Source: Methylomonas sp.
GTDB lineage: Bacteria; Pseudomonadota; Gammaproteobacteria; Methylococcales; Methylomonadaceae
DNA: 64,000 nt
NCBI RefSeq assembly: GCF_023228165.1
Contig: NZ_JALOBS010000027.1
Coordinates: 1 to 64,000 of the forward strand
Direction of reading: 5' to 3'
Shown: one piece after another, positions 9,087 to 16,378 of the stretch
Position numbering within the stretch: position 1 is the stretch's first letter
Layout: each line of letters begins with the position of its first letter
Made by a program: the position numbers and the translations under genes
The notes under the pieces: generated by a model
Databases searched by the model: none
What the model was told of the DNA's origin: nothing
Seen by the model: the letters and a program-made list of their open reading frames with translations, nothing else

Positions 9087-9782
9087 ATGAACCAATCTTT
9101 CAAATGTTGGGCCGTGGTGCCCGCGGCCGGCGTTGGCAAACGCATGCAAGCCGACCGTCCCAAACAATATCTGCCGCTGGCCGGCAAAACCGTCATCGAA
9201 CACACCCTGACCCGATTATTGCAATCCGGCGCCTTTCAAGCCGTGGCCGTGGCGATTTCTGTTGAAGACCCCTACTGGCCGGAGCTGGACATATCCAAAC
9301 ATCCCAACGTGATGACCGCTCCCGGCGGCAAGGAACGCGCCGATTCGGTGCTGTCTGCGTTGAAAGCCCTGGAAGGCAAAGCAACCGAACACGACTGGGT
9401 GTTGGTACACGATGCCGCCCGCCCCTGTTTAACAGCCGAAGACATTCATCTGCAAATCAATACGTTAAAGGACGACGCAGTAGGCGGCATTTTGGCCCTG
9501 TCCTCGCACGACACTTTGAAGCACGTTGATGGCGCCAGCATCACCGCCACCATAGACCGCAAACATGTCTGGCGCGCCCTGACCCCGCAAATGTTCAAAT
9601 ACGGCATGCTGCGCGACGCCTTGCAGCAAACCGAAGGCAACCCGGCCATCACCGACGAGGCCAGCGCACTGGAAATGCTGGGCATGCAACCGAAAATCGT
9701 CGAAGGCCGCCCGGACAACATTAAAATCACCCGCCCGGAAGATCTGGCCCTGGCGCAATTTTATATGGAGCAACAAGCATGA
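9087..9782 (+). CDS. ispD: 2-C-methyl-D-erythritol 4-phosphate cytidylyltransferase
   Basis: Third step of the MEP isoprenoid pathway, transferring CMP from CTP to MEP. The nucleotide-binding loop PAAGVGKRMQADRPKQYLPL is near the N-terminus; VLVHDAARPCL and DEASALEMLG...NIKITRPEDLALA are the other family blocks. 231 residues from the ATG at 9087. Its stop overlaps the ispF ATG (ATGA), so the pair is translationally coupled. It uses CTP, the product of the upstream pyrG. Confidence 0.96.
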   Translation: MNQSFKCWAVVPAAGVGKRMQADRPKQYLPLAGKTVIEHTLTRLLQSGAFQAVAVAISVEDPYWPELDISKHPNVMTAPGGKERADSVLSALKALEGKATEHDWVLVHDAARPCLTAEDIHLQINTLKDDAVGGILALSSHDTLKHVDGASITATIDRKHVWRALTPQMFKYGMLRDALQQTEGNPAITDEASALEMLGMQPKIVEGRPDNIKITRPEDLALAQFYMEQQA

Positions 9783-10252
9783 TACGCATAGGACAAGGTT
9801 ACGACGTACACCGATTCAACGACGGCGACCATATTATTCTGGGCGGGGTGAAAATTCCTTACGAAAAAGGCCTGGAAGCCCATTCCGATGGCGACGTGGT
9901 ATTGCACGCTCTGGCTGACGCTATCCTCGGTGCCGCTGCTCTGGGCGACATAGGCAAACATTTTCCGGATACCGACCCCAATTTCAAAGGCGCGGATAGC
10001 CGGGTATTGCTGCGCCACGTGTATAAAATCGTGCAGGAAAAAGGCTACAACTTGATCAATGCCGACGTCACCATCATTGCTCAAGCCCCGAAAATGCTGC
10101 CGCATATAGACGCCATGCGCGCCAACATCGCCGCCGACCTGAACGTGGACATCGACTTCATCAATGTCAAGGCCACCACCACCGAAAAACTGGGCTTCGA
10201 GGGCCGCAAGGAAGGCATCGCCGTGCAGGCGGCCGTATTAATCGAAAAATAG
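9779..10252 (+). CDS. ispF: 2-C-methyl-D-erythritol 2,4-cyclodiphosphate synthase
   Basis: Cyclises CDP-ME 2-phosphate to MEcPP with release of CMP, in a trimeric zinc enzyme. Zinc ligands are seen in GYDVHRF (Asp and His) and AHSDGDV. The LADAILGAAALGDIGKHFPDTD segment and the C-terminal VKATTTEKLGFEGRKEGIAVQAA are diagnostic. 157 residues, standard. It overlaps ispD by four bases. Its TAG stop coincides with the left edge of a dispersed repeat. Confidence 0.97.
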   Translation: MIRIGQGYDVHRFNDGDHIILGGVKIPYEKGLEAHSDGDVVLHALADAILGAAALGDIGKHFPDTDPNFKGADSRVLLRHVYKIVQEKGYNLINADVTIIAQAPKMLPHIDAMRANIAADLNVDIDFINVKATTTEKLGFEGRKEGIAVQAAVLIEK

Positions 10253-10347
10253 CTGGTAGGCCAGGGTGTGCGATAGCGTTCCCTGGCAATTTCGTAGCCA
10301 CAACTTTAGGAATATCACGTAACCACTATCGCGGCAACATGACCTAC
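10251..10347. repeat. Dispersed repeat, copy A (between ispF and truD)
   Basis: About 97 bases starting AGCTGGTAGGCCAGGGTG and ending GCGGCAACATGACCTAC. A second copy at 16201-16295 shares both ends and the internal GATAGCGTTC block. The termini are near-inverted (GTAGGCCA versus TGACCTAC). It is non-coding and fills the ispF-truD gap. Confidence 0.75.
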
Positions 10348-10364
10348 GTTATTTTGCATACCCA

Positions 10365-11390
10365 ATGACAGACTTTAGTTTACCCGAATGGCCCTACGCC
10401 TACAGCGGTCCGTCCGGCACAGGTAACATCAAAACCGAACCCGAAGATTTCGTGGTCGAGGAAATATTGTCTTTCGAAGCGGAAGGCAACGGCGAACATG
10501 TGTTTTTGCATATCGAAAAAATCGGCGAAAACACCGAATACATTGCCCGCCTGCTGGCGCGGCATGCCGGGGTCAGGCAACGCGATATCGGTTACGCCGG
10601 CCTGAAAGACCGTCACGGCCGCACCCGGCAATGGTTTAGCGTCTGGTTGCCCGGCAAGCTCGATCCCGACTGGTCGGCGCTGGAAACCGACAATCTGAAA
10701 ATACTGCAAAGTCTTCGCCATCCACGCAAACTCAAACGCGGGGTGCTGGCCGGCAATCGCTTTAGTTTGCGCATCCGCAACTGGCAAGGCGACCGTGAGC
10801 TTTCAGACAGGCAGTTGCAACAGATCAAAAACCAAGGCTTTCCGAATTATTTCGGCGAGCAGCGTTTCGGCCATCAAGGCCGCAATATCGACAAAGCCTT
10901 GGCGATGTTCGGCGGCGTCAGAGTCAAACCCGAGCAACGTTCGATTTACCTATCCGCAGCACGTTCGTATCTGTTTAATCTGATGCTGGCCGAGCGAGTT
11001 CAGCAGCAAACCTGGCTACGCGTGTTACCCGGCGATGTGTGTAAATTGCAGGGCAGTAATAGCCAGTTTGTAGCTGAAACGCCGGACCAAATCCTGCAAC
11101 AGCGCATGGCTAGCGGCGATATTCATGCCACTGCCGCACTGTGGGGCAAAGGTCTTAACCCCGCCGGCGCCAAAGTGGCTTTTCTGGAAAATGCCATCGT
11201 TGCCGACCAACCGGCATTGGCGGCGGGCTTATTGAAAGCCGGTCTGGAACTGGACCGTCGCGCCTTACGCGTCCTACCTGAAAACTTGAACTGGCAATGG
11301 ACAGACGATAGTTTACAAGTCGATTTCAGCTTGCCCGCCGGCAGTTATGCGACGGCTTTATTACGTGAACTGATCCGGACTGCGATTTAG
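10365..11390 (+). CDS. truD: tRNA pseudouridine(13) synthase TruD
   Basis: Makes pseudouridine at U13 of tRNA-Glu. It has the TruD-specific catalytic motif GYAGLKDRHG, the N-terminal IKTEPEDFVVEE block, NYFGEQRFGHQGRN, and the C-terminal RALRVLPENLNWQW...LPAGSYATALLRELI. 341 residues is normal. The ispD-ispF-truD order is conserved in gammaproteobacteria, although here a repeat has entered ahead of it. Confidence 0.96.
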   Translation: MTDFSLPEWPYAYSGPSGTGNIKTEPEDFVVEEILSFEAEGNGEHVFLHIEKIGENTEYIARLLARHAGVRQRDIGYAGLKDRHGRTRQWFSVWLPGKLDPDWSALETDNLKILQSLRHPRKLKRGVLAGNRFSLRIRNWQGDRELSDRQLQQIKNQGFPNYFGEQRFGHQGRNIDKALAMFGGVRVKPEQRSIYLSAARSYLFNLMLAERVQQQTWLRVLPGDVCKLQGSNSQFVAETPDQILQQRMASGDIHATAALWGKGLNPAGAKVAFLENAIVADQPALAAGLLKAGLELDRRALRVLPENLNWQWTDDSLQVDFSLPAGSYATALLRELIRTAI

Positions 11391-11466
11391 GTCTGTCCAT
11401 TCATCAAACAGCGTCGTAGGGTTTGCTGAACAACGCGCTGCGCATCCTAAGCTGGTGGGGAGCAAA

Positions 11467-12195
11467 TCATGCAGAAAGCGCTTCGGCCAGCGCTCGAAGT
11501 AGTTTTGCCCCATCACCACGCCATGCGCTGCCGTGCATGCACGCTAGTGTTTTCGGATTTGTCGCGGCCAGCCTCTCAAGCATCACTCCTGCGTGCTTCG
11601 TGTATGAGAAGTAATCCATCGCCTGACGGAATGCCTCGCTCGGCCCAAGAATGTCCGACTCCGTGACGGGCGGGAGATCGGCGCCGCCCTGCGTGAACAA
11701 GTCGCCGCATAGTAACGTAGCGGTTCGTTCCTCCATCAGAAAACCGCATTCCCACGCGTGCGGCAGATGCGGCGCGTCCAGCCAACGCACGCAGTGCTTG
11801 CCTAGAACAAGCAACTCTCCGTCGGCAAGCGCGCGGGGTGCCCGATCAGCGAGGTCACTAATCGATACCATGGCTGCAACCGTACCGCACAATGGTACGG
11901 ACTGCGGAGCAACGACAAGCCATTCATTGAGCGAGCCGCACTCATCGGCCTCAACATGGGAAAATCCAATGTAACGAAGGCTTTCGACGGGCAAAACGCT
12001 TCCCACCGCTTCCCGCACCAGCGGAAACAGCTTTCGCGGACCGGTGTGAAACAGCAATGGCTCGTCGCCCGCGATGAGGTATTGATTGAACGAAAATCCG
12101 CCCGCACCTTCGATTGAGACCGGCGTGTTAATGCGATAAATTCCGTCAGCAACCTCATGTACATTCGTACCGGACTGACTATTGGTAACGGTCAT
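11467..12195 (-). CDS. Metallo-beta-lactamase-fold, ODP/flavodiiron-like protein
   Basis: A 242-residue soluble protein. The metal site is visible as HVEADECG (H-x-E-x-D), PHLPHAWECG, the bridging Asp in LLCGDLF, and a C-terminal MHGS. H-x-E-x-D rather than HxHxDH is what flavodiiron-type and ODP (oxygen-binding diiron) proteins use, so a diiron centre for O2, NO or a signalling role is more likely than a hydrolase. It lacks the flavodoxin domain of full flavodiiron proteins. AAAGGAGGG precedes the ATG. It is an isolated minus-strand gene between truD and non-coding DNA, which suggests acquisition. Confidence 0.75.
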   Translation of the reverse strand: MTVTNSQSGTNVHEVADGIYRINTPVSIEGAGGFSFNQYLIAGDEPLLFHTGPRKLFPLVREAVGSVLPVESLRYIGFSHVEADECGSLNEWLVVAPQSVPLCGTVAAMVSISDLADRAPRALADGELLVLGKHCVRWLDAPHLPHAWECGFLMEERTATLLCGDLFTQGGADLPPVTESDILGPSEAFRQAMDYFSYTKHAGVMLERLAATNPKTLACMHGSAWRGDGAKLLRALAEALSA

Positions 12196-12772
12196 CAGAC
12201 CCTCCTTTTACCCCGACTGGGTATTAATGGCGTTCAGTTGTTTATCGACCAAAACGAAAGAAATGGACCTCCCGCCCCCAAGCGGTGTCACATTGCTCCC
12301 GAGAATTTTAACGGCGCCAAAAGAAATCCCTCTCATCATCCCGGCTAGCGCCTTATTGCAGTAGCGCCGTTTCAATCGGCCTACTGCAATGCGCAAGCGC
12401 CACTAGCGCCGTCACGCACATAATAGCCGATAGATTGAGCACCGTTGGCTGCGGCAATAATGTTATTGCCGACACTTAAAAAGACCGCGGTTGATATTCG
12501 AGCGAAAGCAAAGCCAACAAACCTTGTCAAAACATCGAGACAAACGCCAGCCCTATACTATTTATTACAGCTTGTCTACTGGACAATTAGGCAAACGGTT
12601 GCTACTGTTAATTGCGTGCGTGACATCGCTCACATCTTAAATGCTATGGGTGATGACGCCCGCATTGTTATGCATATCGGCAAACAGGAAATCTGCTTTG
12701 CTTAATCAAGAACAACACAATTGCATAGCATCTCTACATTAAGTCACTCCTTAAACCCGACGGGAGGTAAAC
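12196..12772. other. 577-base region without a convincing gene; one strong hairpin
   Basis: Frames on both strands are short or have improbable composition. A stem-loop at 12356-12389 pairs TTGCAGTAG with CTACTGCAA plus an inner GCCG/CGGC; it has no T-run. A minus-strand frame (12557-12381) lacks ATG and terminates inside this hairpin, so it may be the tail of a decayed gene. CGACGGGAGGTAAAC just before 12773 is the ribosome-binding site of the next gene. Confidence 0.45.
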
Positions 12773-13702
12773 ATGAGTACTTCATTCAATCTAGTACGCC
12801 CTACACATATACGCTGGCTTGCAATCCTTTCCACACTATCGTTCACGCTTGCGAATTCGGCTTACGGCATGGAGGTCAAAGCATTTGCAATCGGTGACTT
12901 TGTCCCATCCAGTTCCGGAGGCTGTGGCGGTAGCGATCGCACAACATGGCCCTCAATGGTGGATGCGTGGTATGACCATATGGCAGTGCACGGACATACC
13001 AAAGACGGCCAATACACGGACGGCAATATGACCATTCAACGCTTTTGCGATCCGGACTCGATTGGCGGTTGCCTAGATCATCTTTATTTAGACGAAGCCG
13101 ACGCCGCCATGATAGCCACTCACGGCGCCGACAGTGGCGACCACTGGCAGGGAACCATGCGCTACAGTTATGCCAATAACTGTGCCTTAGACGCCGGCGG
13201 CAACGCAATCGACATGAATGTGGGAGATGTCGATCTGGAATTTTTACACTTATCCTCCTGCAACAGCGCAGATGACGACAACCTAAATCCAGCAGGCAAT
13301 CTTGGAGTAAGAGAAGCTTTAACCGACCCGGTAGACGGTGGTTACGCTCATTTATGGACGGGGTTTCATGGCGTCATGTATATCGGTAGCGGTTATATCA
13401 GCGACTATTCGGATTTTGCCCACGATGCGCATTCGGTTGGAATCGCCTACTCCTGGGTTACCAATCACTATCGTCCTGATTCAGTTGACTGCGATTGGTA
13501 CGACCCCTTCGGCTGGTTTGGAACCTGTCAGGACATTTGTCCGGTAGCGGTTTCGCAAGGCCAAACCAATGCTCGAGCCTGGAACGGTATTCAATACGAA
13601 CGTTATAACAACGTTTATTCAGATCCAACCGGTAATAATTATTGGTATTGGATGGGATATTTGGGATGTGATTCGGTCAACGAAACAGGATTTAACCCCT
13701 AG
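12773..13702 (+). CDS. Exported DUF6345-like protein with possible caspase-type His/Cys dyad
   Basis: 309 residues with a signal peptide (hydrophobic LAILSTLSFTLANSAYG). Short conserved-looking blocks include GCGGSDRTTWPSMVDAWYDHM, DEADAAMIATHGADSGDHW, LEFLHLSSCNSADDDN, GFHGVMYIGSG and CPVAVSQG. From memory these resemble the family catalogued as DUF6345. The HG after a beta-strand-like AAMIA, then a Cys after LEFLHLSS, matches the His/Cys arrangement of clan CD peptidases (caspase, gingipain), so proteolysis is possible but unproven. GGGAGG is 5 bases upstream of the ATG. It heads a same-strand set of three exported-protein genes. Confidence 0.65.
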   Translation: MSTSFNLVRPTHIRWLAILSTLSFTLANSAYGMEVKAFAIGDFVPSSSGGCGGSDRTTWPSMVDAWYDHMAVHGHTKDGQYTDGNMTIQRFCDPDSIGGCLDHLYLDEADAAMIATHGADSGDHWQGTMRYSYANNCALDAGGNAIDMNVGDVDLEFLHLSSCNSADDDNLNPAGNLGVREALTDPVDGGYAHLWTGFHGVMYIGSGYISDYSDFAHDAHSVGIAYSWVTNHYRPDSVDCDWYDPFGWFGTCQDICPVAVSQGQTNARAWNGIQYERYNNVYSDPTGNNYWYWMGYLGCDSVNETGFNP

Positions 13703-13760
13703 CACCGGCTTTCACACATATTGATTACACCCATCTAAAATCAACATAGCGGAGGCAGTT

Positions 13761-14894
13761 ATGTTTCAGAGCACACAAAAAATACTTAAACGATTGATAT
13801 TCTTGATTTTTGTCTTGAGCTTCAATCAGACATACGCCCAAACAGCACCCTTATCTATCGAAGAAATCGTTGCACAGCTGGAAAAAGCGACCCCATCCAT
13901 CATTGGTAACGAAAATTCCAAACTAGTCATCGACATGATGGGCGCAAGGTTAGGTAAACCCATCAGTGACGGTTTAAACATAAAAAGTTCGATTTCTAAA
14001 GTTTTCGGGCGACGCTTACCCAAATTCGACCCGGATTGTTCGCGTAAACTTACTGAAAGCGGTGATATTTCGCACGATCTTTGCACTGCATCAAGCGGCG
14101 ATAAAGCCGGCGGGGGTGCCTATTTAGAATTTAGCTGGAGTAAAAGTCTTGATCTTGGCAGCGTAAAATATTTACGTCGAGATGCTGACGGCAGCATTGA
14201 TCCGGCGAATATACCTCCCGTCAAACTGTCCGACGACGAGGCCTACAATAAAGCGATTACCTTCTTAAATGACGTTATGGGCGTCCCGATGGAAGAAATT
14301 CCAGTAGCGCCGACAAATGCTGTTCGCCGCTTGCCCGTCAGAACATTAGCAGTTGGTCAAATAGGACCTAAAGGCGAAAAGAACGTTGTCGGCATGGCCA
14401 AAGTTGTTAACATTCCGCGAGGCCTCATGGCCAATATCAAAGACCCGGCGAGCGGTCGAGAACTTCCGTATCTACCCGCTCCAGGCAGGGCAATAGTGGT
14501 ATTAAATGATTTAGGCGTATTACAGGCCAACGTTCAAAATTGGAGCAATCTGGAAAAATCGGCCATGGTAGATCCCAAAAACGCAAAGTCAAGAGATGAT
14601 TTAATTAAGGAAATCGCCGAATCGATGCTGCAAAAAAATCTAACTAAAATTGGCAAAATTTCAGTGGTACCCGTCATTAGCAGTTTAGACCCCAAACTTA
14701 GCGCATCCACCAATGACGATAAGCATTTGGCTGGGTTATTACTACCGGCGGTACAAGTATTTGTTTCAGTGACGCCTAGAGATCCCAGCGAAGATGAGCA
14801 AAATCGCTCAGGTCCGGATACTGCGGGCTTTGCCGAAACATTTGCGCTTGTCGATTTTCCTACTGAAAATGCCCCCGACGACGATGATAATTAA
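13761..14894 (+). CDS. Exported protein of unknown function, cassette member 2
   Basis: 377 residues; I do not recognise the family. The signal peptide covers about residues 1-26 (LIFLIFVLSFNQTYAQ). The mature part is a mixed alpha/beta composition with only two Cys and an acidic tail (PDDDDN). GGAGG stands 7 bases before the ATG. It begins 58 bases after the DUF6345-like gene with no terminator between them, so the two are probably cotranscribed and exported to the same place; it could be a binding partner or inhibitor of the putative peptidase. Confidence 0.6.
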   Translation: MFQSTQKILKRLIFLIFVLSFNQTYAQTAPLSIEEIVAQLEKATPSIIGNENSKLVIDMMGARLGKPISDGLNIKSSISKVFGRRLPKFDPDCSRKLTESGDISHDLCTASSGDKAGGGAYLEFSWSKSLDLGSVKYLRRDADGSIDPANIPPVKLSDDEAYNKAITFLNDVMGVPMEEIPVAPTNAVRRLPVRTLAVGQIGPKGEKNVVGMAKVVNIPRGLMANIKDPASGRELPYLPAPGRAIVVLNDLGVLQANVQNWSNLEKSAMVDPKNAKSRDDLIKEIAESMLQKNLTKIGKISVVPVISSLDPKLSASTNDDKHLAGLLLPAVQVFVSVTPRDPSEDEQNRSGPDTAGFAETFALVDFPTENAPDDDDN

Positions 14895-14978
14895 ATTATT
14901 CGGCTCACTAAAGACTTTATTCTTACATCTGAGTATTCCAAATAGATTTTTCCAAATCAATTTTGTGGAGAGGACATA

Positions 14979-15767
14979 ATGAAATATAAAAATCCGTTTA
15001 ATCTTTTACCAATAAAAGCCCTACTAATAATCGGCAGCGTAGGCTTGGGTTCGGCTCAAGCGTCGGTGAGTCTACCTGGCGGCGATATATTTTTAAATGG
15101 CGCTTTTGATGAACTCAGTTATGGCAGTACCGGCTTGGCTTATATCACGCCATTTTTGTATACGGGCGAACTGACGGTTACCGAGAGCCCCACTACCACC
15201 GCAACTACCACTGATTTGACCTATAGTTACGCCCTCAACAATCTTGGCAGTTCCATGGCCACGATTACCTACCGGATCGGGAATACCGGCTCGGATGCTT
15301 TTACCGATCTAAGATTTATTTTAGATGCGCAAGTTGATGGTTCGGGAAGTTTTTCAGATGTTGGCGAAACTGTTCCGGCGCCATGGGGTGCTGCTTTAGC
15401 CGGCGATCCGGACCAATTTCAAATCGCCGATTTCAATGACGACTTGCCGAATACTATCGGTGCAAATAATGGCTTAAACGGTAGCGATACTTGTGGCGGC
15501 ACCTGCGATGTCGATTTTGCTTTACAGTGGAATTTAGCGCAGATCAATCCCGGCGACATTTGGACTATTATTGTCGGCTTATCCGATAACGGCCAATCGC
15601 TATCCAGCCGTTCACTTAGGGCTACATCGACAGACACGGCAAACACAGCCCTCACCCTCTCTGGGCATGCCAATGTAAGCCAGGTACCGTTACCGCCAAC
15701 ATTCGTCCTGTATTTGCTTGGTTTGGGTGCAATGAGTTTCAGCAAGTTACGCACCGGCAGGCTCTAA
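14979..15767 (+). CDS. PEP-CTERM-like exported protein, cassette member 3
   Basis: 262 residues. It has a signal peptide ending SAQA, then a beta-rich Thr/Gly/Asn domain with one CGGTC motif that could form a disulfide. The C-terminus is VPLPPTFVLYLLGLGAMSFSKLRTGRL-like: Val-Pro-Leu-Pro, a hydrophobic helix, and a basic end, i.e. a PEP-CTERM/VPLPA type sorting tag. GGAGAGG lies 6 bases upstream of the ATG. Third gene of the 12.8-15.8 kb cassette; 84 bases after its neighbour. Confidence 0.65.
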   Translation: MKYKNPFNLLPIKALLIIGSVGLGSAQASVSLPGGDIFLNGAFDELSYGSTGLAYITPFLYTGELTVTESPTTTATTTDLTYSYALNNLGSSMATITYRIGNTGSDAFTDLRFILDAQVDGSGSFSDVGETVPAPWGAALAGDPDQFQIADFNDDLPNTIGANNGLNGSDTCGGTCDVDFALQWNLAQINPGDIWTIIVGLSDNGQSLSSRSLRATSTDTANTALTLSGHANVSQVPLPPTFVLYLLGLGAMSFSKLRTGRL

Positions 15768-16200
15768 AACAGGATCGCCGGCAGCATTGGTTTCAGACAA
15801 ATTAAAACCAATAGCATAATTCAAACACAACGTCTTTAACCCTATTAAAGTATTCCGGTTTGTTCAACAGCAGGGACGCTGTTGCCGACGGGATCGCTCT
15901 AAAAATCACCTCAATACAGAAGATTTCTAAAAGGCTTATAACAATCTCGCCGGCAAGTGGAATGGGATATTAGTACCTTAAAATCACCTTGGGTATGGAA
16001 ACCTCCAGCCGTCAAATGACCACCTAATCCATGCTTTCATAACCAAAACCAAGGCATGAATCAAGAGAAGAAGTAAAAAAATGCCGCAAATGGATCAAGT
16101 CATGCAATCAAGCAAAAGACCCAACATCCGTTGCGGCTTTCAATTTGATGCCAGCAAAATGAAAGACCCGACCCTAAAAAGCTTTAATTGGTTTGCATTT

Positions 16201-16295
16201 AGCTGGTAGGTCAGGGTGCAGGATAGCGTTCTTTGGTTAATTTGCGCTTTTAGCTTCGAATGTCAACTAACTGCTGTCGCGGCAACATGACCTAC
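16201..16295. repeat. Dispersed repeat, copy B
   Basis: About 95 bases sharing the start AGCTGGTAGGTCAGGGTG and the end TCGCGGCAACATGACCTAC with the copy at 10251-10347. Here the outer repeats are perfect: GTAGGTCA and TGACCTAC. As in copy A, the first bases complete a TAG stop codon of the preceding frame. Confidence 0.75.
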
Positions 16296-16338
16296 CTGAC
16301 TGACCAAATGCCCTGTTTCACAAAGATTATTAAATCCC

Positions 16339-16363
16339 GAAGTCCGATCAGCTACCGGACTTC
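16339..16363 (-). terminator. Candidate terminator of the nrt-nas operon
   Basis: GAAGTCCG pairs with CGGACTTC (8 bp, 9-base loop), 16 bases beyond the nasA stop on the minus strand. The following bases are AT-rich (GGGATTTAATAAT) without a pure T-run, so efficiency is uncertain. Confidence 0.5.
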
Positions 16364-16378
16364 AGAGCCGATTAGAAC

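Larger units (their letters stand above)
15768..16378. other. 611-base intergenic region with a repeat and a hairpin
   Basis: Contains dispersed repeat copy B (16201-16295) and a stem-loop (16339-16363). A 42-codon frame (16081-16209, MPQMDQVMQS...) has an A-rich leader with GAGAAGAAG, but it ends exactly at the edge of the repeat and is probably a remnant. Nothing else is convincing. Confidence 0.5.

Noticed and set aside
12445..12705. 86-codon plus-strand frame
   Set aside because: No ribosome-binding site, composition unlike neighbouring proteins, no recognisable motif; its reverse strand looks equally coding-like, so chance or decayed DNA is more likely.
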